Part shown: positions 45,172-53,897 of the stretch, piece after piece
Numbering within the stretch: position 1 is the first letter of the stretch
Layout of the letters: the number at the start of each line of letters is the position of its first letter
NCBI RefSeq assembly: GCF_900104265.1
Contig: NZ_FNJJ01000013.1
Location: 1-64,000 of the forward strand
DNA: 64,000 nucleotides
From: Ectopseudomonas guguanensis
GTDB taxonomy: Bacteria > Pseudomonadota > Gammaproteobacteria > Pseudomonadales > Pseudomonadaceae
Direction of reading: 5' to 3'
Translations under genes and position numbers: made by a program
The notes under the pieces: generated by a model
Database searches by the model: none
Seen by the model: the letters and a program-made list of their open reading frames with translations, nothing else
What the model was told of the DNA's origin: nothing

Positions 45172-46362
45172 ATGAACCAACATCTCGACCCCGTCGTCAT
45201 CGTCAGCGCAGTGCGCACGCCCATGGGCGGCTTTCTCGGCGATCTCGCCGGCTTTAGCGCTGCAGAACTGGGCGCTGCGGCCATTCGCTCAAGCCTGGAG
45301 CGTGCCGGTCTTGCCGCCGAGGCGGTGGATACGGTGCTGATGGGCTGTGTGCTGCAGGCTGGCCAGGGGCAGGCCCCGGCGCGTCAGGCTGCGCTGGGCG
45401 CGGGCCTTAGCCAGGCAGCGCAGTGCACCACGCTGAACAAGATGTGCGGCTCGGGCATGCAGGCGCTGATGCTCGGCCATGACCAGTTGCTCGCCGGTAG
45501 CGCCGATGTGCTGGTGGCCGGCGGCATGGAGAGCATGTCCAACGCGCCGTACCTGCTGGCACGTGCGCGCGGCGGCTACCGCATGGGCCATGGTCAGGTG
45601 CTCGACCATATGTTCCTCGACGGCCTGGAGGACGCCTACGAGCGTGGCCGGCTGATGGGCACTTTCGCCGAGGACTGCGCGCAGCAGTATCGCTTCAGCC
45701 GCGAGGAGCAGGATGCCTACGCACTGGAGTCGCTGCGCCGCGCCCAGCAGGCGATCGAGCAGGGCAGTTTCGCCAGCGAGATCGTCGCCGTGGAGGCGTC
45801 ACAGGGGCGTGAGCGGCGCCTGGTGGCTACCGACGAGCAGCCGCCCAAGGCCCGTCCGGACAAGATTCCAGGCCTGAAACCGGCATTCCGTGAGGGTGGC
45901 ACGGTGACGGCGGCCAATGCCAGTTCCATTTCCGATGGCGCTGCCGCGCTGTTGCTGATGCGTTTGTCCGAGGCGCAGGAACGCGGCCTGAAACCGCTGG
46001 CGCGCATCGTCGGGCATGCCGGCCACGCGCAGGCGCCGAACCTGTTCACCACCGCGCCGGTGGCGGCGATCCAGCGTTTGCTGGCGCGCATCGAGTGGAC
46101 CTTGGAAACGGTCGATCTGTTCGAGATCAACGAGGCGTTCGCCGTGGTACCGATGGTGGCGATGCGCGAACTGGGCATCGCTCACGACAAGCTCAACGTG
46201 CACGGTGGCGCCTGCGCCCTGGGGCATCCCATCGGCGCGTCCGGTGCGCGCATTCTGGTGACGCTGCTGGCGGCGCTGCAGCAGCGCGGCCTAAAGCGTG
46301 GAATGGCCTCCGTGTGCATCGGCGGTGGCGAAGCTACTGCCGTGGCCATCGAGTTGTATTGA
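45172..46362 (+). CDS. acetyl-CoA C-acetyltransferase (thiolase)
   Basis: A 396-residue thiolase. The acyl-accepting Cys is in LNKMCGSGMQALML (about residue 89), the general base His in GGACALGHPIGASGAR, and the second Cys in SVCIGGGEATA. The long pantetheine loop and the EINEAFAVVPMVAMRE motif favour the AtoB/biosynthetic type. It would split acetoacetyl-CoA made by the synthetase at 34804-36759, or 2-methylacetoacetyl-CoA from isoleucine. ATG 45172 follows AAAAGGTGA; an earlier in-frame ATG lacks a site. Confidence 0.92.
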   Translation: MNQHLDPVVIVSAVRTPMGGFLGDLAGFSAAELGAAAIRSSLERAGLAAEAVDTVLMGCVLQAGQGQAPARQAALGAGLSQAAQCTTLNKMCGSGMQALMLGHDQLLAGSADVLVAGGMESMSNAPYLLARARGGYRMGHGQVLDHMFLDGLEDAYERGRLMGTFAEDCAQQYRFSREEQDAYALESLRRAQQAIEQGSFASEIVAVEASQGRERRLVATDEQPPKARPDKIPGLKPAFREGGTVTAANASSISDGAAALLLMRLSEAQERGLKPLARIVGHAGHAQAPNLFTTAPVAAIQRLLARIEWTLETVDLFEINEAFAVVPMVAMRELGIAHDKLNVHGGACALGHPIGASGARILVTLLAALQQRGLKRGMASVCIGGGEATAVAIELY

Positions 46363-46370
46363 ATCGACCT

Positions 46371-46432
46371 GCAGGGTGCCCTGTGCGCACCGAGTGTTTC
46401 CGCCAACCAGTGGTGCGCACGGCGCACCCTAC
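46371..46432. repeat. REP pair (BIME), GTAGGGTGCGC type, diverged
   Basis: GCAGGGTGCCCTGTGCGCACC and GGTGCGCACGGCGCACCCTAC in inverted order, immediately after the thiolase stop. The left foot has changed from GTAG to GCAG. Confidence 0.75.
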
Positions 46433-46442
46433 GCCTTGACCT

Positions 46443-46489
46443 GTGGGAGGGGCTTCAGCCGCGACTGTCGCCGCTGAAGCGCCTCCCAC
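46443..46489. repeat. REP pair, GTGGGAGGGGCTTC type
   Basis: GTGGGAGGGGCTTCAGCCGCG and the inverted CGCTGAAGCGCCTCCCAC lie 10 bp after the previous REP pair. This is the commoner Pseudomonas form with a GTGG foot. Confidence 0.75.
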
Positions 46490-46517
46490 GGTGATTAACC
46501 CGTTACCGGAGTCAGCC

Positions 46518-47645
46518 ATGCTGCCCACTGAAGAAGAAATCCTTATCCGCGACATGGCTCGCCAGTTCGCTCAGGAGCGGTTGAAACCCTTTGCCGCCGA
46601 CTGGGATCGTGAGCATCGTTTCCCCGCCGAGGCCATCGCCGAGATGGGCCAGCTGGGCTTTATGGGCATGCTGGTGCCCGAGGCGTGGGGTGGCGCCGAT
46701 ACCGGTCATCTGGCTTATGCCATGGCTCTGGAGGAGATCGCCGCCGGCGACGGCGCCTGCTCCACCATCATGAGCGTGCACAACTCGGTGGGCTGCATGC
46801 CCATCCTCAAATACGGCAGCGAAGAGCAGAAACAGCGCTTTCTCCGCCCATTGGCCAGTGGCGAGATGCTCGGTGCCTTCGCCCTGACCGAGCCGCAGGC
46901 CGGCTCCGACGCCAGCGACCTGCGCACCCGCGCGCGGCGTGACGGCGAGCATTACGTGCTCGATGGCGCCAAGCAGTTCATCACCTCTGGCAGCCACGCC
47001 GGCATGGTCATCGTCTTTGCCGTCACCGACCCGCAGGCAGGCAAGAAGGGCATCAGCGCCTTTATCGTGCCCACCGATACGCCCGGTTTCTCGGTGGTAC
47101 GGGTGGAGGACAAGCTGGGTCAGCATGCCTCCGATACCTGCCAGATTCAGCTCGATGCGCTGCGCATCCCGGCCAACCTGCGCCTGGGCGAGGAGGGCGA
47201 GGGCTATCGCATCGCCCTGGCCAACCTCGAAGGCGGGCGCATCGGTATCGCCGCGCAATCCGTAGGCATGGCGCGCGCCGCGTTCGAGGCGGCGCGTGAT
47301 TACGCCCACGAGCGGGTGACCTTCGGCAAACCGATCATCGAGCACCAGGCGGTGGCGTTTCGGCTGGCCGACATGGCCACGCAGATCGCCGTCGCCCGGC
47401 AGATGGTGCATCACGCCGCCAACCTGCGCGAGGCGGGCCAGCCATGCCTGACCGAGGCGTCGATGGCCAAGCTGTTCGCCTCGGAGATGGCCGAGCGGGT
47501 GTGCTCGGCGGCGATCCAGACATTGGGTGGCTACGGCTACCTCAAGGACTTTCCGGTCGAGCGCATCTACCGTGACGTGCGCGTGTGCCAGATCTACGAA
47601 GGCACCAGCGATGTGCAGCGGATGGTGATCGCACGCGGCTTGTAG
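46518..47645 (+). CDS. acyl-CoA dehydrogenase (short/branched-chain type)
   Basis: A 375-residue flavoenzyme. It has GAFALTEPQAGSDASDLRTRA, FITSGSHAGMVIVFAVTD, and the C-terminal LGGYGYLKDFPVERIYRDVRVCQIYEGTSDVQRMVIARGL, whose Glu in YEGTSD is the usual catalytic base. This is the short or short/branched-chain arrangement, unlike LiuA. Together with the SDR and thiolase it fits isoleucine/valine or general acyl-CoA oxidation. ATG 46518 follows CGGAG. An in-frame longer start lies in the REP block and is rejected. Confidence 0.9.
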   Translation: MLPTEEEILIRDMARQFAQERLKPFAADWDREHRFPAEAIAEMGQLGFMGMLVPEAWGGADTGHLAYAMALEEIAAGDGACSTIMSVHNSVGCMPILKYGSEEQKQRFLRPLASGEMLGAFALTEPQAGSDASDLRTRARRDGEHYVLDGAKQFITSGSHAGMVIVFAVTDPQAGKKGISAFIVPTDTPGFSVVRVEDKLGQHASDTCQIQLDALRIPANLRLGEEGEGYRIALANLEGGRIGIAAQSVGMARAAFEAARDYAHERVTFGKPIIEHQAVAFRLADMATQIAVARQMVHHAANLREAGQPCLTEASMAKLFASEMAERVCSAAIQTLGGYGYLKDFPVERIYRDVRVCQIYEGTSDVQRMVIARGL

Positions 47646-47657
47646 GCGCCGGCTACC

Positions 47658-47798
47658 GTAGGGTGCGCCGTACGCACCAGGGGGCTTAGGCTGGTGGCCA
47701 AGCGAACCTATCTTCTCCCACAAGCGGGAGAGGGGAGCGGATTTGCGTCGTGTTCAAGTCTTGACGCTAGCCCAGGCGGTGCGCGCAGCGCACCCTAC
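47658..47798. repeat. REP pair with inserted segment
   Basis: GTAGGGTGCGCCGTACGCACC (47658-47678) and the inverted GTGCGCGCAGCGCACCCTAC (47779-47798) are separated by about 100 bp. Within this lies CTTCTCCCACAAGCGGGAGAGGGG, similar to the interior of the MITE-like element at 11381-11570. Confidence 0.65.
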
Positions 47799-47803
47799 GG
47801 GCG

Positions 47804-49888
47804 TCAATCGAACTGATACTGCACGCCCGCGCCGACGTACCAGGCGCGTTCAGGGCCGGGTTCGTAATAGCGGCCGTTGCCATCGCCGACGATCACCGAG
47901 CCGATGTATTCACGATCCAGCAGGTTGTCGATCCGCAGTACCTGGTTGAAGGTCATTGCACCGACTTTCTGCTCGAAGCGTGCCTGCCAGTTGAACAGTG
48001 CGTAGCTGGGCGCCGCCTTGGCGGTGTTGCTGTCCTCGAGATACAGCTCGCTGCGATAAAGACCTTCGATCGCAGTGCTGAACCCGTCCAGCGGCTGCCA
48101 GGCCAGTTCGCCATACAAGGTGCGCGCCGGAATGCCCGGCAGACGATTGCCCGAATCGATCAGCCGGCCATTGCTGGTGAAGTCCTTGCTGTAGGTGGCA
48201 TCGATCTGGGTATAGGCGAGGCTGCTACGCAGGGTATCGCTCAGCTGGCTTTCCAGGGCCAGCTCAGCGCCGCGGCGGCGGGTTTGCGCAGCGTTCTGGA
48301 AGCGTGAACGACCGCCACTGGCCGATTCGACCACCAGCTCGTCGTCGGTATCGATCTGGAATAGAGCCAGTTGCAGACTGGTCGCATCGGCCAGGCGCGC
48401 CTTGAGGCCCACTTCGATCTGTTCGCTGGTGGCCGGTTTCAGGTCGAAGCCGAAGCTGTTGTCGGGGCCTGAATAGGACAGCTCGTTGAGCGTCGGTGTC
48501 TCCAGGCCCTTGCCCCAGCTGGCGTAGAGGTTCAGGTCGGGCAACAGCGCATAGCTGGCACCCAGGGTCGGCGTCAGCTCGCGGTAGGTCACCGAGCCGC
48601 TGTCGTCGCCATTGCTCAGAAAACGGTCGTCCACATCGAATGCCACCTGGCTGTGGCGCAGGCCGGCCTGCAGGTCGAGTTTGCCCAATTGCCAGGCGGC
48701 CTGGACGTAGGGCGACAGGCTGGTGACCTCGTTACGTTCGTCGCGGCGCAGATTGCCTTTCACTCCCAGGGTGTCGCCGACGAAGTTCTCGTAACCCTGC
48801 CGATCATCACGCGAATGGTCATAGTCCAGGCCGGTGGTGAGGGTCAGCAGGCTGCTGACGAGGTCGAAGGATTGAATCCAGCGGTTGCCGATGCCGTGGA
48901 AGCTACGTTCGAAATCGATCACGCCACCGGACTGCGAAGCCGGTATTTGCGCGGCGACCGGAATCGACTGGTACTGAATCACCCGCCGCGTGCCGCTGTA
49001 CAAGGTGCTTTGCCAGGTGCCGGCGGTAAAGCTGCGTTCGTAGTTGAGGGCGAACTGGCGGTGATCCACGGTCTTGCGGGTATCGAACTGCAGCGCGCTG
49101 GGAGCGGCGGCGCGGCGATCACTCTGCACCTGAGCCCAGGTCAGGCCCTGCGGGTCCTGGGTGTCGTTCTGATCCAGCTCGCTGAAGCTCAGGCTGAGCT
49201 TGCTGACATCGTCCGGGTACAGCGTCAGCTTGGCGAAGGTCTTGTCGAGGATGGCGCCACTGTGGTCACGGTAGCCGTTGGTTTCGAAGTGCGAGCGGTT
49301 GACGATGAAACCGGCCTTGTCGTTGCCGCCTTCGGCCGCGACGCGGGTACGGCTGCTGCCGTAGGCGGCCTGCGAGGTATCGAGCGAGACTTTGGGCGCG
49401 CCTTCGCCATCGCGCGAGAACAGCTGAATCACCCCGCCGGAGTTGCTGCCGTAGACGCTGGCGAAGGGGCCGCGCAGCACTTCGATACGCTCCAGGGTGT
49501 CGAGGTCGAAGGTCGCTGCCTGGCCCTGGCCGTCGGGGTTGGACAGCGGCACGCCATCGACCAGCAGCTTGATGCCGCGAATGCCGAAGGCCGAACGCGC
49601 GCCGAAGCCGCGTGAGGAAATCTGCAGGTCCTGCGCATAGTTCTGCCGGTTCTGCACCACCAGGCCGGGCACGCTGCCGAGCGCTTCGGACAGGTTGACG
49701 CCCGGTTTGCCCAACGTGGCCTGCTCGGCATCGACGCGGTTGACCGAGAAGGGCAGTCGCCAGCCGCTGGCCTGATAACGGCTGCCGGTAACCACCAGCG
49801 GCTCAGCCTGGTACGTGGCGTTCTCGGCCTGTGCGGCCAGTGGCAGGAACAGCGTAGGCAGCCAGACGCAGCGTCTCAGCCGTTGCAT
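47804..49888 (-). CDS. TonB-dependent outer-membrane receptor
   Basis: A 694-residue outer-membrane transporter. The signal peptide is MQRLRRCVWLPTLFLPLAAQA. The plug domain (about 35-160) has VNLSEALGSVPGLVVQ, ISSRGFGARSAFGIRGIKLLVDGVPLSNPDGQG and IEVLRGPFASVYGSNSGGVI. The 22-strand barrel ends in AWYVGAGVQYQFD. Cargo is not evident; the plug resembles siderophore/ferric-citrate receptors without a FecA-type signalling extension. No Fur box is clear upstream. ATG 49888 is chosen for the signal peptide; an earlier in-frame ATG adds 16 residues. No TonB-ExbBD genes are near. Confidence 0.88.
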   Translation of the reverse strand: MQRLRRCVWLPTLFLPLAAQAENATYQAEPLVVTGSRYQASGWRLPFSVNRVDAEQATLGKPGVNLSEALGSVPGLVVQNRQNYAQDLQISSRGFGARSAFGIRGIKLLVDGVPLSNPDGQGQAATFDLDTLERIEVLRGPFASVYGSNSGGVIQLFSRDGEGAPKVSLDTSQAAYGSSRTRVAAEGGNDKAGFIVNRSHFETNGYRDHSGAILDKTFAKLTLYPDDVSKLSLSFSELDQNDTQDPQGLTWAQVQSDRRAAAPSALQFDTRKTVDHRQFALNYERSFTAGTWQSTLYSGTRRVIQYQSIPVAAQIPASQSGGVIDFERSFHGIGNRWIQSFDLVSSLLTLTTGLDYDHSRDDRQGYENFVGDTLGVKGNLRRDERNEVTSLSPYVQAAWQLGKLDLQAGLRHSQVAFDVDDRFLSNGDDSGSVTYRELTPTLGASYALLPDLNLYASWGKGLETPTLNELSYSGPDNSFGFDLKPATSEQIEVGLKARLADATSLQLALFQIDTDDELVVESASGGRSRFQNAAQTRRRGAELALESQLSDTLRSSLAYTQIDATYSKDFTSNGRLIDSGNRLPGIPARTLYGELAWQPLDGFSTAIEGLYRSELYLEDSNTAKAAPSYALFNWQARFEQKVGAMTFNQVLRIDNLLDREYIGSVIVGDGNGRYYEPGPERAWYVGAGVQYQFD

Positions 49889-50006
49889 AAGCGAAATGTC
49901 TCCCTTGTGGCAGGTAGGCGATCTTGACCGTGTCACGCGTTCAGGAACCAGTACCGGCTGCAGATCATCAGGAGAAATGCTCTACCAAATGTTGCCGGGA
50001 GAGGGT

Positions 50007-50035
50007 TGTCGAACGTTTTGGATAGCGCTAACATC
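50007..50035 (+). promoter_or_regulatory. promoter with overlapping GntR-type operator
   Basis: TTGTCG (50007-50012) and TAACAT (50030-50035), 17 bp apart, fit -35 and -10 elements. GATAGCGCTAAC (50022-50033) overlaps spacer and -10. It contains the TAGCGCT core I recall for P. aeruginosa GntR and is palindromic around AGCGCT. A LacI-type repressor gene lies at the end of the locus. Confidence 0.65.
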
Positions 50036-50082
50036 CGGCTCAAACAATGAGCGGCCCACACGATGGTGCCCATGGAGTTCCC

Positions 50083-51204
50083 ATGCAACAGCAGCCTTCC
50101 GCATTGCCTGCCCGTACCACGCTCGTGGTGATGGGAGTCAGTGGTTCCGGCAAGAGCGATATCAGTCAGGCGGTTGCAGCTGCACTGGGCTGGCGCCATA
50201 TCGAAGCCGATCATTTCCATCCTGCCGAAAACGTCGAGCGCATGCGTGCGGGTATCCCGCTGAGCGACGAGGATCGTCGCCACTGGCTCGATGCGCTATG
50301 CGAGCAGATGCTGGCAGCGCAGGCCGCCGGCGAGTGTTTCGTGCTGGCCTGTTCGGCGCTCAAGCGTGCCTACCGTGAGCGCCTGCGTCAGGCGATTCCC
50401 GGCCTGCAGTTCGTTCACCTGAATATCGACCACGCCACTGCGGTGCAGCGTGTCGGTGCCCGGCCCGGACATTTCATGCCGATCTCCCTGGTCGATAGTC
50501 AGTTCGCCACTCTCGAAAGCCCGGCGGGTGAGCCGCATGTATGCGTCGTGGATGCGCAGCAGCCCCGGCAAGTCGTGGTGGCCGAAATCCAGGCCTGGGT
50601 GCGCCGCGATGCCACGGAGGCGGTTTCCAGCGAAGCTCAGGATGTTCTCGATAGCGAAATTGATAGCGCTAACCAAGCGGCCCGGCTGGGTGCCGAGCCA
50701 ATCTATGAGGGCCGCATCGCGCGGCTGTTCGATCGTCTGACCGACGGCCTGATGGCGGTTCTGATGGCCTTCATGGTGGTGGCCGTGTTCGCCAATGTGG
50801 TGCTGCGTTACGTATTTGGCACCGGCTGGCCGGGCGCCGAGGAGCTATCGCGGCTGGCCTTCGTCTGGCTGGTGTTCGTCGGCGTGGCCTCCGGCATGCG
50901 CCGCGGCGAGCTGATGACCTTCCGCATGATTCGCGACCGCTTCCCGTTGCTGGCGCAACGTCTGGTGGATTCGCTGAGTTGGGTGCTGGTTGCCGGCGCC
51001 AGCCTGCTCTCGGCCTGGGGCGCCTGGAATCAGGTGCAGTTCGGCTGGGGCAACGTCAGTACGGTGGTCGGATACCCCGTGGTGCTGGCCATGCTGCCGG
51101 TGCTGGCCAGCATGCTGGTGCTGGCGATTCTGGCGGTGGTGCAGCTGGTCAACCTCTGGCGGCGTACGCCGCAGGTAACGCTGACCCAGGCTCACGTCGA
51201 ATGA
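50083..51204 (+). CDS. fusion of gluconokinase (GntK) with TRAP small permease subunit (DctQ)
   Basis: A 373-residue two-part protein. Residues about 12-172 are a complete GntK-type kinase, with P-loop GVSGSGKSD (18-25), EADHFHPAENVERMRAG for substrate, and FVLACSALKRAYRERLR. Residues about 210-370 are a DctQ subunit with four membrane helices and the family motif NVVLRYVFGTGWPGAEELSRLAFVWLVFVGVASGMR. The linker (about 173-210) has no in-frame ATG, GTG or TTG before the first helix, so the halves are made as one chain. ATG 50083 follows GGAG. The kinase would phosphorylate incoming gluconate at the transporter. Related separate genes are normal. Confidence 0.88.
   Translation: MQQQPSALPARTTLVVMGVSGSGKSDISQAVAAALGWRHIEADHFHPAENVERMRAGIPLSDEDRRHWLDALCEQMLAAQAAGECFVLACSALKRAYRERLRQAIPGLQFVHLNIDHATAVQRVGARPGHFMPISLVDSQFATLESPAGEPHVCVVDAQQPRQVVVAEIQAWVRRDATEAVSSEAQDVLDSEIDSANQAARLGAEPIYEGRIARLFDRLTDGLMAVLMAFMVVAVFANVVLRYVFGTGWPGAEELSRLAFVWLVFVGVASGMRRGELMTFRMIRDRFPLLAQRLVDSLSWVLVAGASLLSAWGAWNQVQFGWGNVSTVVGYPVVLAMLPVLASMLVLAILAVVQLVNLWRRTPQVTLTQAHVE
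50662..50673. promoter_or_regulatory. second copy of the operator-like sequence in the fusion linker
   Basis: GATAGCGCTAAC here is identical to the 12 bases at 50022-50033. It lies in the DNA coding for the linker between the kinase and DctQ halves. The wider match TTGATAGCGCTAACCAA is a near-perfect palindrome. Confidence 0.7.
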
Positions 51205-51253
51205 TGCTGCCCCAACTCCAACAAGACGGGCACTGCCCACCGAGGACCTGCCG

Positions 51254-52531
51254 ATGACTGTCGCGGTATTTCTTTCCTCCCTGCTGGGGTTCATGGCCTT
51301 TGGCATGCCCATCGCCTTCGCCCTGATCCTCACGGCGGCCGTGCTGATGTGGTACCTGGATTTCTGGGACGTGCAGCTGCTGGCGCAGAACCTGCTCGCT
51401 GGTGCCGACAGCTTCCCGCTGCTGGCGGTGCCTTTCTTCATCCTGGCCGGTGAGTTGATGAACGCCGGTGGTATTTCCCGACGCATCATCGCCATGGCCC
51501 AGGCTTATTTCGGCCACCTGCGTGGCGGTCTGGGCTACGTTGCCATCGCTGCCGCCGTGCTGTTGGCCAGCATGTCCGGCTCGGCCCTGGCCGATACCGC
51601 GGCGCTGGCCACCTTGCTGCTGCCGATGATGCGCCAGCGCGGTTACCCGGTGCATTCCTCGGCTGGCCTGGTGGCCGCAGGTGGCATCATCGCGCCGATC
51701 ATTCCGCCGTCGATGCCTTTCGTGATCTATGGCGTAGTCACCAACACCTCCATCAGTCAGCTGTTCATGGCCGGCCTGGTACCGGGGCTGATCATGGGCG
51801 CGGGGCTGATCATTGCCTGGACCCTGATCGCCCGTGGCTTCACCGAGCCGACGCCAGCCAAGGCCAGTGCCGCCGAGCGGCGCCGGGTACTGATCGACGG
51901 TGCGGCGGCGCTGATGTTGCCGGTGATCATCGTCGGCGGCCTGCGCTTCGGCATCTTCACGCCCACCGAGGCAGCCGTGGTTGCAGCGGTCTATGCGCTG
52001 GCGGTGTCCACCTTGCTCTATCGCGAGCTGAGCTGGAGCGACCTTATGGAAACCCTGACCCGCGCCAGTCGCACCACGGCGTCGGTGATGTTCCTCTGCG
52101 CCGCTGCCACGGTATCGGCGTACATGATCACCCTGGCGCAGCTGCCGGACGAGATCGGCGCCATGCTCGGGCCGCTGGCCGAGCATCCGCGGCTGCTGGT
52201 GCTGGCGATCATGCTGCTGATGATCGCAGTGGGCATGGTGCTGGACCTGACCCCGACCATCCTGATCCTGGCCCCGGTGCTGGCGCCCATCGCGATCAAG
52301 GCCGGCGTCGATCCGGTGTACTTCGGCGTGATGTTCGTGCTGATCGGCTCCATCGGACTGATCACTCCGCCAGTCGGCACGGTGCTCAACGTCGTCGGCG
52401 GTATCGGCAGGTTGCGCATGGAAGTGCTGGTGCGCGGCGTCATGCCGTTCTTCCTGATCTATCTGGCCATCGTCGTCGCCCTGGTGGCTTTCCCGGCCAT
52501 CGTTACCGTGCCGCTGGCCTGGTTGCGCTGA
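51254..52531 (+). CDS. TRAP transporter large permease subunit (DctM)
   Basis: A 425-residue inner-membrane protein with about 12 helices that forms the transport path of a Na+-driven TRAP importer. Family features are AVPFFILAGELMNAGGISRRIIAMA near the N terminus, LASMSGSALADTAALATLLLPMM, APIIPPSMPFVIYGV and the C-terminal GSIGLITPPVGTVLNVVGG. It pairs with the DctQ half encoded just upstream (49-bp gap). The ribosome site GAGGAC precedes the ATG. Gluconate or a related sugar acid is the likely cargo given the kinase and repressor around it. Confidence 0.92.
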   Translation: MTVAVFLSSLLGFMAFGMPIAFALILTAAVLMWYLDFWDVQLLAQNLLAGADSFPLLAVPFFILAGELMNAGGISRRIIAMAQAYFGHLRGGLGYVAIAAAVLLASMSGSALADTAALATLLLPMMRQRGYPVHSSAGLVAAGGIIAPIIPPSMPFVIYGVVTNTSISQLFMAGLVPGLIMGAGLIIAWTLIARGFTEPTPAKASAAERRRVLIDGAAALMLPVIIVGGLRFGIFTPTEAAVVAAVYALAVSTLLYRELSWSDLMETLTRASRTTASVMFLCAAATVSAYMITLAQLPDEIGAMLGPLAEHPRLLVLAIMLLMIAVGMVLDLTPTILILAPVLAPIAIKAGVDPVYFGVMFVLIGSIGLITPPVGTVLNVVGGIGRLRMEVLVRGVMPFFLIYLAIVVALVAFPAIVTVPLAWLR

Positions 52532-52588
52532 GTTGACCCACCGGCGCCTGCGCGCCGGCAACATTCACAACAATAAGAGGTAGACCCA

Positions 52589-53602
52589 ATGAAACGTCCG
52601 CTGCTCGCCATCCTCACTGCTGCCATGCTGTGCAGCCCGCTCGCCAGTATCACCGCTCACGCCGATGAGGTGCGCTCGCGCATGATCCGCTTCGGTTACG
52701 GCCTCAACGAGAACAGCAACCAGGGCCGCGCGGCCAAGCTGTTCGCCGAGGAAGTGGCCAAGGCCTCAGACGGCAAACTCAAGGTGCGTACCTTCGGCGC
52801 CGCCAGCCTGGGTTCCGATGACCAGATGCAGAGCGCGCTGATCGGTGGCGCGCAGGAAATGATGGTCGGCTCCACCGCGACGCTCGTGGGCATCACCAAG
52901 GAAATGGCGGTGTGGGACACGCCGTTCCTGTTCAGCAGCGCCGAGCAGGCCGATGCGGTACTGGACGGCCCGGTCGGCCGCCAGGTGATGGACAAGTTGG
53001 AAGAGAAGGGGCTGGTCGGCCTGGTGTACTGGGAGAACGGCTTCCGCAACCTGACCAACAACACGCGGCCGATCAGCAAACTGGAGGACTTCTCCGGGGT
53101 CAAGCTGCGCGTGATGCCCAACCCGGTGTTTCTCGATACCTTCAAGCTGATGGGCGCCAACGCCGTGCCGCTACCTTTCTCCGAGCTGTTCACCGCGCTG
53201 GAAACCAAGGCGGTCGATGGTCAGGAAAACCCGTTCAACACCATCCTTTCCTCGAAGTTCTACGAAGTGCAGAAGTACCTGACCGTGACCAACCATGTGT
53301 ACAGCCCGTGGATCGTCACGGTGTCCAAGCGCTGGTGGGATGGCCTGTCGCAGACCGAGCAGAACATTCTCATGGAGGCGGCCAAGAAGGCGCGTGACTT
53401 CGAGCGTCAGGACACCCGCGAGGAGGCCGCTCGCGCCCTGGCCGAGCTGAAGGACAAGGGCATGCAGATCAACGAAGTGGACCCGGCCGAAGTGCAGCGC
53501 ATGCGCGAGCAGGCTGCGCCGGCGATCCAGAAGGTGGTCGATACGGTCGGCCAGCAGCTGTTCGATCAGGTGCAGGCCGAAGCCGAAAAGGCCGCCCTGT
53601 AA
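52589..53602 (+). CDS. TRAP transporter substrate-binding protein (DctP)
   Basis: A 337-residue periplasmic binding protein with a signal peptide (cleavage near THA-DEV). The DctP fold is shown by FGYGLNENSNQGRAAKLFAEEV, the binding Arg in GVKLRVMPNPVFLDTFKLMGA, and PFSELFTALETKAVDGQENPF. The Arg contacts the carboxylate of the ligand, consistent with gluconate or another acid. Ribosome site AGAGG. It ends directly at a MITE-like element, whose first base follows the stop codon, so the original transcription terminator may have been displaced. Confidence 0.92.
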   Translation: MKRPLLAILTAAMLCSPLASITAHADEVRSRMIRFGYGLNENSNQGRAAKLFAEEVAKASDGKLKVRTFGAASLGSDDQMQSALIGGAQEMMVGSTATLVGITKEMAVWDTPFLFSSAEQADAVLDGPVGRQVMDKLEEKGLVGLVYWENGFRNLTNNTRPISKLEDFSGVKLRVMPNPVFLDTFKLMGANAVPLPFSELFTALETKAVDGQENPFNTILSSKFYEVQKYLTVTNHVYSPWIVTVSKRWWDGLSQTEQNILMEAAKKARDFERQDTREEAARALAELKDKGMQINEVDPAEVQRMREQAAPAIQKVVDTVGQQLFDQVQAEAEKAAL

Positions 53603-53771
53603 GAACCTGTTCACGATCTCGCGAGCTAGGGCCATACAACACCGATGGCGGCCCCGCAAAAACAGGCGAGGAACGGTCGGAGTCGCGCTCGACTTTACGA
53701 GCTGTAAATGAGCAGTCCGAGCCTGTTTTTAACGCAGTAGGGCCGACGCGCAGCAGATCGTGGATAGGTTC
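53603..53771. mobile_element. 169-bp MITE-like palindromic element
   Basis: GAACCTGTTCACGATCT (53603-53619) and AGATCGTGGATAGGTTC (53755-53771) are 17-bp inverted ends with two mismatches. Inside, AAAAACAGGC and GCCTGTTTTT form a second inverted pair. There is no coding capacity. Target duplications are not evident. I recall similar sequences between genes in Pseudomonas genomes. The rest of the 295-bp gap (53772-53897) should hold the gntR promoter. Confidence 0.65.
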
Positions 53772-53897
53772 GCAGTTTCGCGGGGCACGCAGGTGGTAAC
53801 GCTCCTTGCATGGTGGCGGTACCCCGGGCGGCGTGTCCCGCGCTTTATTCGCCAGCGGGGCTGGTAGAATCGCCCGCTGTCAAACAATGGAGGCGCT

